Notes under the pieces: model-generated
The model's input: only the letters and a program-made list of their open reading frames with translations
What the model was told of the DNA's origin: nothing
The model's database searches: none
In this document: positions 34,081 to 42,577 of the stretch, piece after piece
Numbering within the stretch: the stretch's first letter is position 1
Layout of the letters: each line of letters begins with the position of its first letter
DNA from: Salinihabitans flavidus
GTDB taxonomy: Bacteria > Pseudomonadota > Alphaproteobacteria > Rhodobacterales > Rhodobacteraceae
Reading direction: 5' to 3'
Assembly (NCBI RefSeq): GCF_900110425.1
Contig: NZ_FODS01000018.1
Coordinates: 1-64,000, forward strand
DNA length: 64,000 nucleotides
Program-made: the position numbers and the translations under genes

Positions 34081-34815
34081 TCAGGCCGCGCTGGATTGTG
34101 TGAGAAGACGTTGCAGGCCGATGTAAGCCCGCGCCGCGAGATCGACATGTTCGCGCATCAGGCGGGCGGCGGGGGCCGGATCGCGGGCGAGCGCGGCCTC
34201 CATCAGCCGGCTGTGGTGATCGAGCCCCATCACGTCGCCGAGAATGCGATCCGCGGGGGCGACCAGCGCCGGATCGCGCGCGGCGGCGCGTTGCAGGTCG
34301 GCGAGGATATTGCTGTGATAGCGGCGCATCTGGGCGGAGAGGAAATCGGCCATGCGGTTGAGCCAGACCGAGGTGCAGGCGGAGGTCAGCGCGGTGTGAA
34401 AGGCGCTGTGGCGTGTCTCCCATGCGGCGAGGGTCTCGGCATCGGTGGCCATGTCGGGGGGCGCCAGCTTGCCAAGCTGATAGTGGGCGGCGACCACCGC
34501 GCCTTCCCAGTCCTCGCCGCCCTGCCGCATCGCGGTGAGCAGCATTTCAGTGTCGAGCATGGCGCGCGCCTGCCCGATCTCCTCCAGCTCTGGCAGGGTG
34601 GTGTCGGCGACGCGGAAGCCGTGGTTGAACTGCGCCGTGACGAGGTATTCCGATTGCAGACGCTTGAGCGCCTCGCGCAGGGGGGTGAGGCCGAAGCCAT
34701 AGTCGTCCCGCAGCGCCGAGGGGCGCAGCGTGGTGCCGGCGGGCAGGTCGGCGGCGAGGATCATCGCGCGCAGGCGATCATACACCGATTCCGAAGTGGA
34801 GCGTCTGGTGGTCAT
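34081..34815 (-). CDS. GntR-family (FCD-type) transcriptional regulator
   Basis: The 244-residue regulator has the GntR winged helix (SESVYDRLRAMILAADLPAGTTL, LRDDYGFGLTPLREALKRLQSEYLV) and an all-helical FCD domain after residue 90, with H-x-x-H-like residues in FHTALTSAC and REHVDLAARAY. FCD regulators sense small organic acids, so kynurenine or anthranilate are plausible effectors. It sits between kynA and kynU and faces the divergent promoter. The frame is open upstream, but the ATG at 34815 gives the standard start. Confidence 0.88.
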   Translation of the reverse strand: MTTRRSTSESVYDRLRAMILAADLPAGTTLRPSALRDDYGFGLTPLREALKRLQSEYLVTAQFNHGFRVADTTLPELEEIGQARAMLDTEMLLTAMRQGGEDWEGAVVAAHYQLGKLAPPDMATDAETLAAWETRHSAFHTALTSACTSVWLNRMADFLSAQMRRYHSNILADLQRAAARDPALVAPADRILGDVMGLDHHSRLMEAALARDPAPAARLMREHVDLAARAYIGLQRLLTQSSAA

Positions 34816-34928
34816 GCGGATCTGTATCGAGTATGGTTGAGTCGGGTAAACTTTATAAAGTGTAGCACATAGTGACGTGATCTTGTAAAGAGTATATCGA
34901 ATCAACTCATTTCATACGAGGTCGCGCC
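34816..34928. promoter_or_regulatory. Divergent kyn promoter with perfect palindrome
   Basis: ACTTTATAAAGT (34850-34861) is a perfect 12-base palindrome. Around it, GTATGGTTGAGT near 34831 and ACTCATTTCATAC near 34905 are inverted relatives. The region is much AT-richer than its surroundings. The GntR regulator encoded beside it is the likely ligand. Confidence 0.55.
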
Positions 34929-36167
34929 ATGACAGAGATCACCCGCCAGCATTGCAAGGACCTTGATGCGCAGGATCCGCTTGCCGCGATGCGCGATGCG
35001 TTTCACCTGCCCGAGGGGGTGATCTATCTGGACGGCAATTCGCTTGGCGCGCAGCCAAAGGGCGCGCGGGCTGCTTTCGATCGCACGATCGACGTGGAGT
35101 GGCGCGAGGATCTGATCACCTCATGGGGCAAGGCGGAGTGGTTCACCCTGCCCGAGCGGCTGGGCGACCGGCTGGGGCGGCTTTTTGGGGCGGCGCCGGG
35201 GCAGGTGGTGGTCTGCGATACCACGTCGCTCAACATCTACAAGGCACTGCGCGCGGCGATGGGCCTTCGGCCGGAGCGCCGGGTGATCGTGTCGGAGAAG
35301 GCCAGCTTTCCCACCGATCTTTACATGATCGAGGGCGCGACGATGGGCAGCGATTACGAGACCCGCCTTGTCGAGCCGGAGGGCGATATCGCCGATCTGA
35401 TCGACGCGGACGTGGCGGCGGTGCTGCTGTCGAACGTGGATTACAGGACCGGGCGACTACTGGACATGGAGCGGATCACGCGGCTGGCGCATGAGGCCGG
35501 GGCGCTGGTGATCTGGGACCTGTGCCATTCGGCGGGGGTGCTGCCGATGGAGATGGACGCGATGGGCGCCGATTTCGCGGTGGGCTGCACCTACAAGTAT
35601 CTCAATGGCGGTCCCGGCTCTCCGGCGTTCATCTATGTGGCCGAGCGGCATCAGGCCGAGGCGCGGCAGCCCTTGTCGGGCTGGTGGGGCCATGCGGCGC
35701 CCTTTGCCTTCGAGGCGGAGTTCCGCCCGGTGGAGGGCATCCGCCGGTTCCTGTGCGGCACGCAGCCGATCCTGTCGATGAAAGGGGTCGAGGCTGCGCT
35801 TGATGTGTTCGAGGGGATCGACATGCAGACGGTGCGGGCCAAGAGCGTGGCGCTGTGCGATCTGTTCATCAGGCTGGTGGCGCGGCATCCGGGCTGCGCC
35901 GATCTGCGCCTGATCACGCCCGAGGCGGCCGAGGAGCGCGGCAGCCAGGTGTCGTTCGCCTTCGACGAAGGCTATGCCGTAGTGCGGGCAATGATCGAGC
36001 GCGGCGTGATCGGGGATTTCCGCGCGCCGAACGTGATGCGCTTTGGTCTTGCGCCCTATTACCTGCGTTATGAGGACATGTTCGACGCGGTGGAGATCAT
36101 GGCGGAGTGCATCGCGGCGCGCCCGTGGGAGGATTCGCGCTTCGCGCAGATGGCGGCGGTCACCTGA
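34929..36167 (+). CDS. kynU: Kynureninase
   Basis: The 412-residue PLP enzyme has YLDGNSLGAQPKGA, the PLP-phosphate region CDTTSLNIYKAL, Asp in WDLCHSAG and Schiff-base Lys223 in CTYKYLNGGPGSPAF, all typical of kynureninase. It cleaves L-kynurenine to anthranilate and alanine. Anthranilate is the predicted substrate of the aryl-CoA ligase and fused flavoprotein encoded further right. It converges with the MarR gene across 23 bases. Confidence 0.96.
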   Translation: MTEITRQHCKDLDAQDPLAAMRDAFHLPEGVIYLDGNSLGAQPKGARAAFDRTIDVEWREDLITSWGKAEWFTLPERLGDRLGRLFGAAPGQVVVCDTTSLNIYKALRAAMGLRPERRVIVSEKASFPTDLYMIEGATMGSDYETRLVEPEGDIADLIDADVAAVLLSNVDYRTGRLLDMERITRLAHEAGALVIWDLCHSAGVLPMEMDAMGADFAVGCTYKYLNGGPGSPAFIYVAERHQAEARQPLSGWWGHAAPFAFEAEFRPVEGIRRFLCGTQPILSMKGVEAALDVFEGIDMQTVRAKSVALCDLFIRLVARHPGCADLRLITPEAAEERGSQVSFAFDEGYAVVRAMIERGVIGDFRAPNVMRFGLAPYYLRYEDMFDAVEIMAECIAARPWEDSRFAQMAAVT

Positions 36168-36190
36168 TCGGGGGTATCGCCGGGCGGTTG

Positions 36191-36661
36191 CTATCGCCGA
36201 TGATGCTGCCGCATGGCGTTGCTGGCGAGGGTTTGCAGCGCATCGGTGAGCGCGGCGACCTCATCGCGCGACAGCCCGTCGAAGAGCCCGGCGCGGGCGC
36301 GGTCCACATCGCCCTGACAGGCTGCGAGGGTGTCGCGGCCCGCGTCCGACAGGGTGACGCGCGAAAAGCGGCGGTCGGTTTCGAGCGCGGTCTTGGCGAC
36401 AAGCCCGCGCGCCACCATCCGGTCGATGAGCCGGCTTGTCACCGTGCGGTCGATCACCGCGCGGTCGGCCAGATCGAGGATGGAGAGCGCGCCCTCGGCC
36501 TCAAGGCTTTGCAGGATGCGCCATTCCACCAGCTTCAGCCCGTGCCGGCGCAGCACGGTGTTCATCATCTCACGGATCTGCCGCGTGGTGGCGGCGAGCA
36601 GGTATTCGGGCGGGTCGATCCCGAGAATCCAGTCGGTGTCCTGCGTGGCCTGCGATGACAT
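36191..36661 (-). CDS. MarR-family transcriptional regulator
   Basis: The 156-residue product has the MarR layout: an N-terminal dimerisation helix, LVEWRILQSLEAEGALSILDLADRAVIDRTVTSRLIDRMVARGLV (recognition helix) and the wing TDRRFSRVTLSDAGRD. MarR proteins of aromatic catabolism often sense aryl-CoA esters, which fits its position divergent from the CoA-ester hydroxylase. The ATG at 36661 is preferred over an upstream in-frame ATG. Confidence 0.88.
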   Translation of the reverse strand: MSSQATQDTDWILGIDPPEYLLAATTRQIREMMNTVLRRHGLKLVEWRILQSLEAEGALSILDLADRAVIDRTVTSRLIDRMVARGLVAKTALETDRRFSRVTLSDAGRDTLAACQGDVDRARAGLFDGLSRDEVAALTDALQTLASNAMRQHHRR

Positions 36662-36735
36662 GATCCGCCTTTCCGTTCTGTCCGTTCCGCCGCGTGGCAT
36701 AGCATGGGGGGCAATTGGATGCTAGAAATTTGCTT

Positions 36736-36757
36736 AATATGTGCTAATGCACGTATT
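36736..36757. promoter_or_regulatory. Imperfect palindrome, probable MarR operator
   Basis: AATATGTGC, a TAAT spacer and GCACGTATT match at eight of nine paired positions. It lies 75 bases before the MarR ATG and 35 bases before the flavoprotein ATG, in an AT-rich stretch. Symmetric 9-bp arms suit a dimeric MarR protein. Confidence 0.65.
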
Positions 36758-36791
36758 TGACACGCCAAGCATGATTCGAAGGAGACGCGCG

Positions 36792-39143
36792 ATGAAGATC
36801 ACGGTGATCGGGGGCGGGCCCGGCGGGCTCTACACGGCCTTGCTGACCAAGAAGGCGAAGCCGGACTGGACGGTGGAAGTGTACGAGCAGAATCAGGCCG
36901 ACGACACGTTCGGCTTTGGCGTGGTGTTCTCGGACGACACGCTGGACGAGTTCCTCAGCCGCGACCGGGGTCTTTTCGAGCTGATGCGCGACGAGTTCGC
37001 CTATTGGCAGGATGTCGCGGTCCACTTCAAGGGCCATGAGATGCGCGCGGGCGGCAACGGGTTCTGCGGTCTGTCGCGCCACACGCTTTTGCGGCTGTTG
37101 CAGCAACGCTGCGCCGAGGAAGGCGTGGAGATGACCTTCGGCGTGATGGTCAAGCCCGAGGAGCTTGCGACCCGCTTTGCCGACAGCGATGTGATCGTGG
37201 CGGGGGACGGAATCAACTCTCCGATCCGCGAGTATCACAAGGAGGCGTTCCAGCCGAGCACCACCATCCGCAACAACCGTTTCTGCTGGATGGGCTCCAC
37301 CCGGCCGATGGACGAATTCAACTATTTCTTCCGCGAAACCGAGCATGGCCACATGGTCGCGCATTGCTATCAGTATGAGCCGGGCAAATCGACCTGGGTG
37401 TTCGAGATGGACGAGGCCACGTGGCAGGGCCACGGGTTCTCCGAGTTCGACGAGGAGGACAGCAAGGCCAAGCTAGAGGCGATCTTTGCCGACGAGCTTG
37501 AGGGCCATCCGCTTCTGCTCAACCGCTCGCACTGGCGGAAGTTCCCGCGGATCTTCTGCGAGAACTGGTATACCGACAACATCGTGATCCTTGGCGATGC
37601 CAAAGCGAGTGCGCATTTTTCCATCGGGTCGGGCACGAAGCTGGCGATGGAATGCGCCATCGGGCTGTCGGATGCGCTTGTCGAGCACGCGGAGCGCGAC
37701 GTGCAGACCGCGTTCCGGGCCTATGACGATGAGCGGCGCACGCCCTGCCAGATCATTCAGCACAACGCCGATGTGTCGCTGGCGTGGTTCGAGCATATGG
37801 CGCGCAACTGGGATATGGAGCCCTATGAGTTCGCCATGGTCGTGATGTGCCGCGCCAAGTCGATCACCTATGACAACCTGATCGTGCGCGACGCCGAGTT
37901 CGTGCGCAAGGCCGATGACGAATGGTATGCGCGCCATCTGCGCGAGACGGGCGAGGACCTGCGCGAGAACCGGCCGACGCCGATGTTCTCGACGTTCAGG
38001 CTGCGGGAGATGGAGCTTGCCAACCGGGTGGTGATGTCGCCCATGGCGCAGTACTCCGCCGATACAGAGGGCAACCCGACCGAGTGGCACAAGCTGCATT
38101 ATTGCAGCCACGCGATGGGGGGGATGGGCCTGATCTACATGGAGATGACCTGCCCGTCGGCGGATGCGCGGATCACCGAAGGGTGCCCCGGCCTGTGGAC
38201 CGACGAGCAGGAGCGGCGCTGGACCGAGATCGTGGACCTGATCCATGCGCATTCGGGTGCCAAGGTGGCGATGCAGCTTGGCCATGCCGGGCGCAAGGGT
38301 TCCACTCAGCTTGGTTGGGAGAAGATGGATCACCCGATCGCCGACGAGGCGCGCAACTGGCCGCTTTACTCGGCCTCTCCGATTCCGTGGTTCGACGGGA
38401 TCAGCCAGACCCCGGCGGAACTTGACCGCGCGGGGATGGACCGGATCACCGCCGATTTCGTGCAGGCCGCCGAACGCGCGGATCGGGCCGGGTTCGACAT
38501 GCTGGAGCTGCACTGCGCGCATGGCTATCTGCTGGCGTCCTTCCTGTCGCCGCTGACCAACCGGCGCGGGGATGAATACGGCGGACCCGTCGAGAACCGC
38601 CTGCGCTTTCCGATGGAGGTGTTCGAGGCGATGCGCAAGGTCTGGCCCGAGGGCAAGCCGATGTCGGTGCGCGTGTCGGGCACGGACTGGAAAGAGGACG
38701 GTCTGAGCGAGGAAGATCTCGTCGCGATCGCCGAGGCGTTCAACGCGGCGGGCTGCGATCTCATCGACGTGTCGGCGGGGCAGACGGTGCCGGATCAGAA
38801 GCCGGTTTACGGCCGGATGTTCCAGCTTCACCTCGCCGAGGCGGTGCGCAACCTGACGGGCATTGCCACGATGGCGGTGGGCGCGGTGACGGAGGCCGCG
38901 CAGGTCAACACCATCCTGCACACGCGGCGCGCCGATCTCGTGGCGCTTGGGCGGGTGCATCTGTGGAACCCCTATTTCGCCCATCAGGCGGCGGCATGGT
39001 ATGGCGCGCGCAACGATCCGATGTGGCCGAAGCCCTATCTTGCCGGGGCGGGGCAGGTGTTCCGAGAGCAGGAAAAGGCCCGCGAAAAGATGATCGAATT
39101 GCAGAAGAAAGCCGCGCCGGGACGGCACACGCGGCTGGCGTAA
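36792..39143 (+). CDS. Fused FAD monooxygenase/OYE reductase, 2-aminobenzoyl-CoA (salicylyl-CoA) type
   Basis: This 783-residue protein joins two flavoprotein domains. Residues 1 to about 390 are a PHBH-type FAD monooxygenase: GGGPGGLYTALL at the N-terminus, VAGDGINSPIR and the late VILGDAKASAHFSIGSG. From about 403 an old-yellow-enzyme domain follows (RVVMSPMAQYSA, LGHAGRKGS, LELHCAHGYLLASFLSP, NRRGDEYGG, ALGR). This fusion is known from 2-aminobenzoyl-CoA monooxygenase/reductase, which hydroxylates and then reduces the CoA ester to a non-aromatic enamine ketone, and from salicylyl-CoA 5-hydroxylase. With kynureninase and an aryl-CoA ligase nearby, anthraniloyl-CoA is the best substrate. AAGGAGA precedes the start; a terminator follows. 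Confidence 0.93.
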   Translation: MKITVIGGGPGGLYTALLTKKAKPDWTVEVYEQNQADDTFGFGVVFSDDTLDEFLSRDRGLFELMRDEFAYWQDVAVHFKGHEMRAGGNGFCGLSRHTLLRLLQQRCAEEGVEMTFGVMVKPEELATRFADSDVIVAGDGINSPIREYHKEAFQPSTTIRNNRFCWMGSTRPMDEFNYFFRETEHGHMVAHCYQYEPGKSTWVFEMDEATWQGHGFSEFDEEDSKAKLEAIFADELEGHPLLLNRSHWRKFPRIFCENWYTDNIVILGDAKASAHFSIGSGTKLAMECAIGLSDALVEHAERDVQTAFRAYDDERRTPCQIIQHNADVSLAWFEHMARNWDMEPYEFAMVVMCRAKSITYDNLIVRDAEFVRKADDEWYARHLRETGEDLRENRPTPMFSTFRLREMELANRVVMSPMAQYSADTEGNPTEWHKLHYCSHAMGGMGLIYMEMTCPSADARITEGCPGLWTDEQERRWTEIVDLIHAHSGAKVAMQLGHAGRKGSTQLGWEKMDHPIADEARNWPLYSASPIPWFDGISQTPAELDRAGMDRITADFVQAAERADRAGFDMLELHCAHGYLLASFLSPLTNRRGDEYGGPVENRLRFPMEVFEAMRKVWPEGKPMSVRVSGTDWKEDGLSEEDLVAIAEAFNAAGCDLIDVSAGQTVPDQKPVYGRMFQLHLAEAVRNLTGIATMAVGAVTEAAQVNTILHTRRADLVALGRVHLWNPYFAHQAAAWYGARNDPMWPKPYLAGAGQVFREQEKAREKMIELQKKAAPGRHTRLA

Positions 39144-39167
39144 CTCGGCGCCCCCCTTTGCAGAGAC

Positions 39168-39204
39168 AACGGCCCGACGTTCCCCCGGCGTTCGGGCCGT
39201 TTTC
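39168..39204 (+). terminator. Rho-independent terminator after the fused flavoprotein
   Basis: AACGGCCCGA (39168-39177) pairs perfectly with TCGGGCCGTT (39192-39201), followed by TTC and with TTTT spanning the stem end. It makes the flavoprotein gene a separate transcript. Confidence 0.85.
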
Positions 39205-39244
39205 ATTGGCCCGAGGGGGATCGGAGCGATTGGGGCAGCGTGCT

Positions 39245-39333
39245 TTACCTATATATATTTTATACTTGAAGCATATCGGAAGTTGATCTAGCCTGCTGTC
39301 AACGAGGGTCGAACGACCCCGGGGGGAGGACCA
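39245..39333 (+). promoter_or_regulatory. AT-rich promoter of the beta-oxidation operon
   Basis: A run of TTACCTATATATATTTTATAC at 39245-39265 stands out in GC-rich surroundings, followed by ACTTGAAGCATATCGGAAGT with partial symmetry. GGGGGGAGGA just before 39334 is the ribosome binding site. The MarR protein encoded at 40077 is a candidate ligand. Confidence 0.5.
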
Positions 39334-40080
39334 ATGACCGATCTTCAGGGCAAGCATGTGGTGATCAGTGGCGGCGGCACCGGAGTCGGTGCCGAGATCG
39401 CGCGGCAGTTTGCCGGGGCCGGGGCCGAGGTGACGATCCTCGGCCGCCGCGAGGCGCCGTTGGCCGAGCAGGGCCTTCCTTATGAGATATGCGACGTGAC
39501 CGACCGCGCGGCGGTATCGCGTGCCATCGACGCTGCGCGCGCGGCGCGGGGGCCGGTGGCCGTGGCGGTGGCCAACGCAGGGGCGGCCGACTCGACGCCG
39601 TTTCAGGCAATGGAGCCCGCCGATCTTCAGGCGATGCTGGATGTCAACGTGCTGGGGGTGTTCAATCTCTGGCATGAATGCCTGCCGGACATGAAAGAGG
39701 CGGGCTGGGGCCGGCTGATGGCCGTGGCCTCCACCGCGGCCCTAAAGGGGTATGCCTATGTCGCGGGCTATTGCGCGGCCAAGCACGCGGTGCTGGGGCT
39801 GACGCGCTCGCTCGCGGTGGAGTTGGGGCGGACCGGCGTGACCGTCAACGCGATCTGCCCAGGATTCATCGAAACGCCTTTGCTCGATCGGTCCATCGCC
39901 AATATCGTGGACAAGACCGGCATGAGCGAGGCCGATGCGGCCAAGAGCCTCAAGTCGGGCAATCCGCAGAAACGCTTTATCCAGGTGGACGAGGTGGCCG
40001 GTGCCGCGCTCTGGCTGACGTCGGAGGCGGCGCGGTCGGTCAATGGGCAGGGCCTTGGGCTGACCGGGGGCGAGATATGA
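39334..40080 (+). CDS. SDR-family dehydrogenase of the anthraniloyl-CoA operon
   Basis: The 248-residue enzyme has the cofactor motif SGGGTGVGAEIA, NAGAADS, the catalytic Ser in AVASTAALKG and Tyr-x3-Lys in YCAAKHA. ICPGFIETPLL and the LTGGEI ending are typical of 3-hydroxyacyl-CoA or 3-oxoacyl reductase-like SDRs. It probably oxidises a cyclic or open-chain hydroxyacyl-CoA derived from the flavoprotein product. It heads an operon with MarR, enoyl-CoA hydratase, acyl-CoA dehydrogenase and ligase genes; its stop overlaps the MarR start. Confidence 0.9.
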   Translation: MTDLQGKHVVISGGGTGVGAEIARQFAGAGAEVTILGRREAPLAEQGLPYEICDVTDRAAVSRAIDAARAARGPVAVAVANAGAADSTPFQAMEPADLQAMLDVNVLGVFNLWHECLPDMKEAGWGRLMAVASTAALKGYAYVAGYCAAKHAVLGLTRSLAVELGRTGVTVNAICPGFIETPLLDRSIANIVDKTGMSEADAAKSLKSGNPQKRFIQVDEVAGAALWLTSEAARSVNGQGLGLTGGEI

Positions 40081-40556
40081 ACGGCGAGGCGCATGTGTCC
40101 ACGGCCGAGGCGCCGTCGAAGGCGCGGCTTCGGCTGTGGCTGCGGCTGCTGAAGGCGAGCCGCGCGATCGAGGCGGAGCTGCGCGACCGGATGCGGCGCG
40201 AATTCAACTCCACCCTGCCGCGTTTCGACGTGATGGCGGCGCTGGAACGCAACGAACAGGGGCTGAAGATGAGCGAGCTTTCGGGCGTGCTCAAGGTCTC
40301 GAACGGCAATGTGACCGGTATCGTGGACCGGCTTGCGGAGGATGGCCTTGTCGCACGGGTGGCGGTGACCGGGGACAGGCGCGCCTCGCGTGTGTGCCTG
40401 ACCGACCGGGGCCGCGCGACATTTGCCACGCAGGCCGCCGCGCATGAGGGGTGGGTCGATGAGCTCTTCGCGCAGGTGCCTGCCGGGCGCGCGGGCGAGG
40501 TTGCGGCGCTGATCGACGGGTTGACGCGGCCCGCCAACAGAGAGGATGAGAGATGA
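40077..40556 (+). CDS. MarR-family transcriptional regulator inside the catabolic operon
   Basis: The 159-residue product has [66 protein letters not shown] and the wing [15 protein letters not shown], the MarR winged helix. Members of this kind (BadR/HbaR or AliR-like) answer to aromatic or alicyclic CoA thioesters. It is coupled at both ends by ATGA overlaps, so it is made together with the enzymes and could autoregulate the operon through the AT-rich promoter at 39245. It is distinct in sequence from the MarR at 36191. Confidence 0.88.
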   Translation: MNGEAHVSTAEAPSKARLRLWLRLLKASRAIEAELRDRMRREFNSTLPRFDVMAALERNEQGLKMSELSGVLKVSNGNVTGIVDRLAEDGLVARVAVTGDRRASRVCLTDRGRATFATQAAAHEGWVDELFAQVPAGRAGEVAALIDGLTRPANREDER

Positions 40557-41356
40557 CGAAAACCGATGTGGAGCATTTCCGCTGCCGGATCGAGGACGGG
40601 ATCGCGACGATTTCGCTGGACCGGCCCGACCGCAAGAACCCGCTGACCTTCGAAAGCTATGCGGAGATGCGCGACTGGTTCCGCGATCTGCATTATTCCG
40701 ATGACGTCAACGCGGTGGTGATCGTGCCCAATGGCGGTAACTTCAGCTCTGGCGGCGATGTGCACGAGATCATCGGCCCGCTGACGCGGATGGACATGAA
40801 GCACCTTCTGCAATTCACCCGCATGACCGGCGATCTGGTCAAGGCGATGGTCAACTGCGGCAAGCCGATCATCGCGGCGGTGGATGGGGTCTGCGCCGGG
40901 GCGGGGGCGATCATCGCCATGGCGTCGGATCTGCGCATCGCCACGCCGGAGGCCAAGACCGCGTTCCTGTTCACCCGCGTCGGGCTAGCGGGGTGCGACA
41001 TGGGGGCCTGCGCGATCCTGCCGCGGATCATCGGGCAGGGGCGCGCGGCGGAACTTCTGTATTTCGGCCGCTCCATGTCGGCGCAGGAAGGCCACGACTG
41101 GGGCTATTTCAACCATGTGGTCGAGGCCGGCGCGCTGGAAGAGACGGCGCAGGAGATGGCCGAGAGGATCGCGGCGGGGCCGAACTTCGGCCACATGATG
41201 ACCAAGACCATGCTGGCGCAGGAATGGTCCATGTCGATCGAGCAGGCCATAGAGGCCGAGGCGCAGGCGCAGGCGATCTGCATGCAGACCGGCGATTTCG
41301 AACGCGCCTACAATGCCTTCGTGAAGAAGGAAAAACCCATCTTCGAGGGCAACTGA
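40553..41356 (+). CDS. Enoyl-CoA hydratase/isomerase-family protein
   Basis: The 267-residue crotonase-fold protein has [20 protein letters not shown], the oxyanion-hole segment [11 protein letters not shown] and [19 protein letters not shown]. The usual second catalytic glutamate region reads [22 protein letters not shown], so one acidic residue is replaced and the exact reaction may differ from simple hydration. In the pathway it would hydrate or cleave the ring-derived enoyl-CoA. Its start overlaps the MarR stop (ATGA), and a hairpin separates it from the acyl-CoA dehydrogenase gene. Confidence 0.9.
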   Translation: MTKTDVEHFRCRIEDGIATISLDRPDRKNPLTFESYAEMRDWFRDLHYSDDVNAVVIVPNGGNFSSGGDVHEIIGPLTRMDMKHLLQFTRMTGDLVKAMVNCGKPIIAAVDGVCAGAGAIIAMASDLRIATPEAKTAFLFTRVGLAGCDMGACAILPRIIGQGRAAELLYFGRSMSAQEGHDWGYFNHVVEAGALEETAQEMAERIAAGPNFGHMMTKTMLAQEWSMSIEQAIEAEAQAQAICMQTGDFERAYNAFVKKEKPIFEGN

Positions 41357-41361
41357 GCAAG

Positions 41362-41389
41362 GCCCGCCGGGTGCGATGCGCCGGCGGGC
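41362..41389 (+). promoter_or_regulatory. Intercistronic hairpin between hydratase and acyl-CoA dehydrogenase genes
   Basis: GCCCGCCGG (41362-41370) and CCGGCGGGC (41381-41389) form a perfect 9-bp stem with a ten-base loop, five bases after the hydratase stop. No T tract follows, so it looks like an RNA-stability element rather than a terminator. Confidence 0.6.
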
Positions 41390-41419
41390 AGTTGGAGCGA
41401 ACGGACGAAAGGACGCGCG

Positions 41420-42574
41420 ATGGCAGACCGATCCTATCTCGACTGGCCGTTTTTCGAGGGCCGTCACCGGGCGCTGGCCCGGAAGCTGGACGATTGGGCC
41501 GCGCGCAACCTGTCGGGGATCGACCACGGCGACACCGATGCGGCCTGCCGGGCGCTGGTGGCGGCGCTGGGGCGTGACGGATGGCTCAAGCCGACGGGCG
41601 CCGTGGGCGATGAGGTGCTTGACGTGCGTACGCTCTGCCTGATCCGCGAGACGCTGGCGCGCCATGACGGGCTGGCGGATTTTTCCTTTGCCATGCAGGG
41701 GCTGGGCACCGGGGCGATTTCGCTGTTCGGCAGCCCCGAACAGCAGGGCTGGCTCAAGCAGACGCGCACCGGAGAGGCGATCTCGGCCTTTGCGTTGACA
41801 GAGCCGCAATCGGGATCGGACGTGGCCAATTCCACCATGACCGCGACGCCGGACGGGGACGATTTCATCCTCAACGGGGAAAAGACGTGGATCTCCAACG
41901 GCGGGATCGCGGATCTTTACACCGTCTTCGCCCGCACCGGAGAGGCGCCGGGGGCGAAGGGACTTTCGGCCTTTGTCGTGCCGGCGGATCTGCCGGGGTT
42001 CGAGGTTGTTGAAAGATTGGAAACAATCGCGCCGCATCCCCTTGCATTGTTGCGATTCAACGATGTGCGGGTGCCGGGGGCGGCCCTGATCGGAGAGCGC
42101 GGCGCGGGCTTTCGCATCGCCATGTCGGTGCTTGATGTGTTCCGCTCCACCGTGGCGGCGGCGGCGCTCGGGTTTGCGCGCCGGGCGCTCGACGAGGCGC
42201 TGGCGCGGGTGAGCGCGCGCGAGGTGCAGGGCGCACCGCTGTTCGAATTGCAGATGGTGCAGGGGCATATCGCGCAGATGGCGCTTGATGTGGATGCCGC
42301 CGCGCTTCTGGTCTATCGCGCGGCCTGGGCCAAGGACAGCGGGGCGCCGCGCGTCACCCGCGAGGCGGCGATGGCCAAGCTTTACGCCACCGATCAGGCG
42401 CAGAAGGTGATCGACAGCGCGGTGCAGCTTCACGGCGGCGACGGGGTGAGATCGGGGGAGGTCGTCGAACGGCTTTACCGCGAGATCCGGGCGCTGCGCA
42501 TTTATGAGGGCGCGTCGGACGTGCAGAAAGTGGTGATCGCCCGCCAAACGATGAGCGCATTCCAAGGGAGTTGA
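41420..42574 (+). CDS. Acyl-CoA dehydrogenase
   Basis: This 384-residue flavoprotein has [19 protein letters not shown] (FAD and substrate binding), [19 protein letters not shown], and the C-terminal [41 protein letters not shown], with the catalytic glutamate in YEGAS. It introduces a double bond next to the thioester, passing electrons to ETF. Within the operon it probably acts on a cyclohexene- or ring-opened acyl-CoA. The ligase gene begins three bases after its stop. Confidence 0.92.
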   Translation: MADRSYLDWPFFEGRHRALARKLDDWAARNLSGIDHGDTDAACRALVAALGRDGWLKPTGAVGDEVLDVRTLCLIRETLARHDGLADFSFAMQGLGTGAISLFGSPEQQGWLKQTRTGEAISAFALTEPQSGSDVANSTMTATPDGDDFILNGEKTWISNGGIADLYTVFARTGEAPGAKGLSAFVVPADLPGFEVVERLETIAPHPLALLRFNDVRVPGAALIGERGAGFRIAMSVLDVFRSTVAAAALGFARRALDEALARVSAREVQGAPLFELQMVQGHIAQMALDVDAAALLVYRAAWAKDSGAPRVTREAAMAKLYATDQAQKVIDSAVQLHGGDGVRSGEVVERLYREIRALRIYEGASDVQKVVIARQTMSAFQGS

Positions 42575-42577
42575 GAG

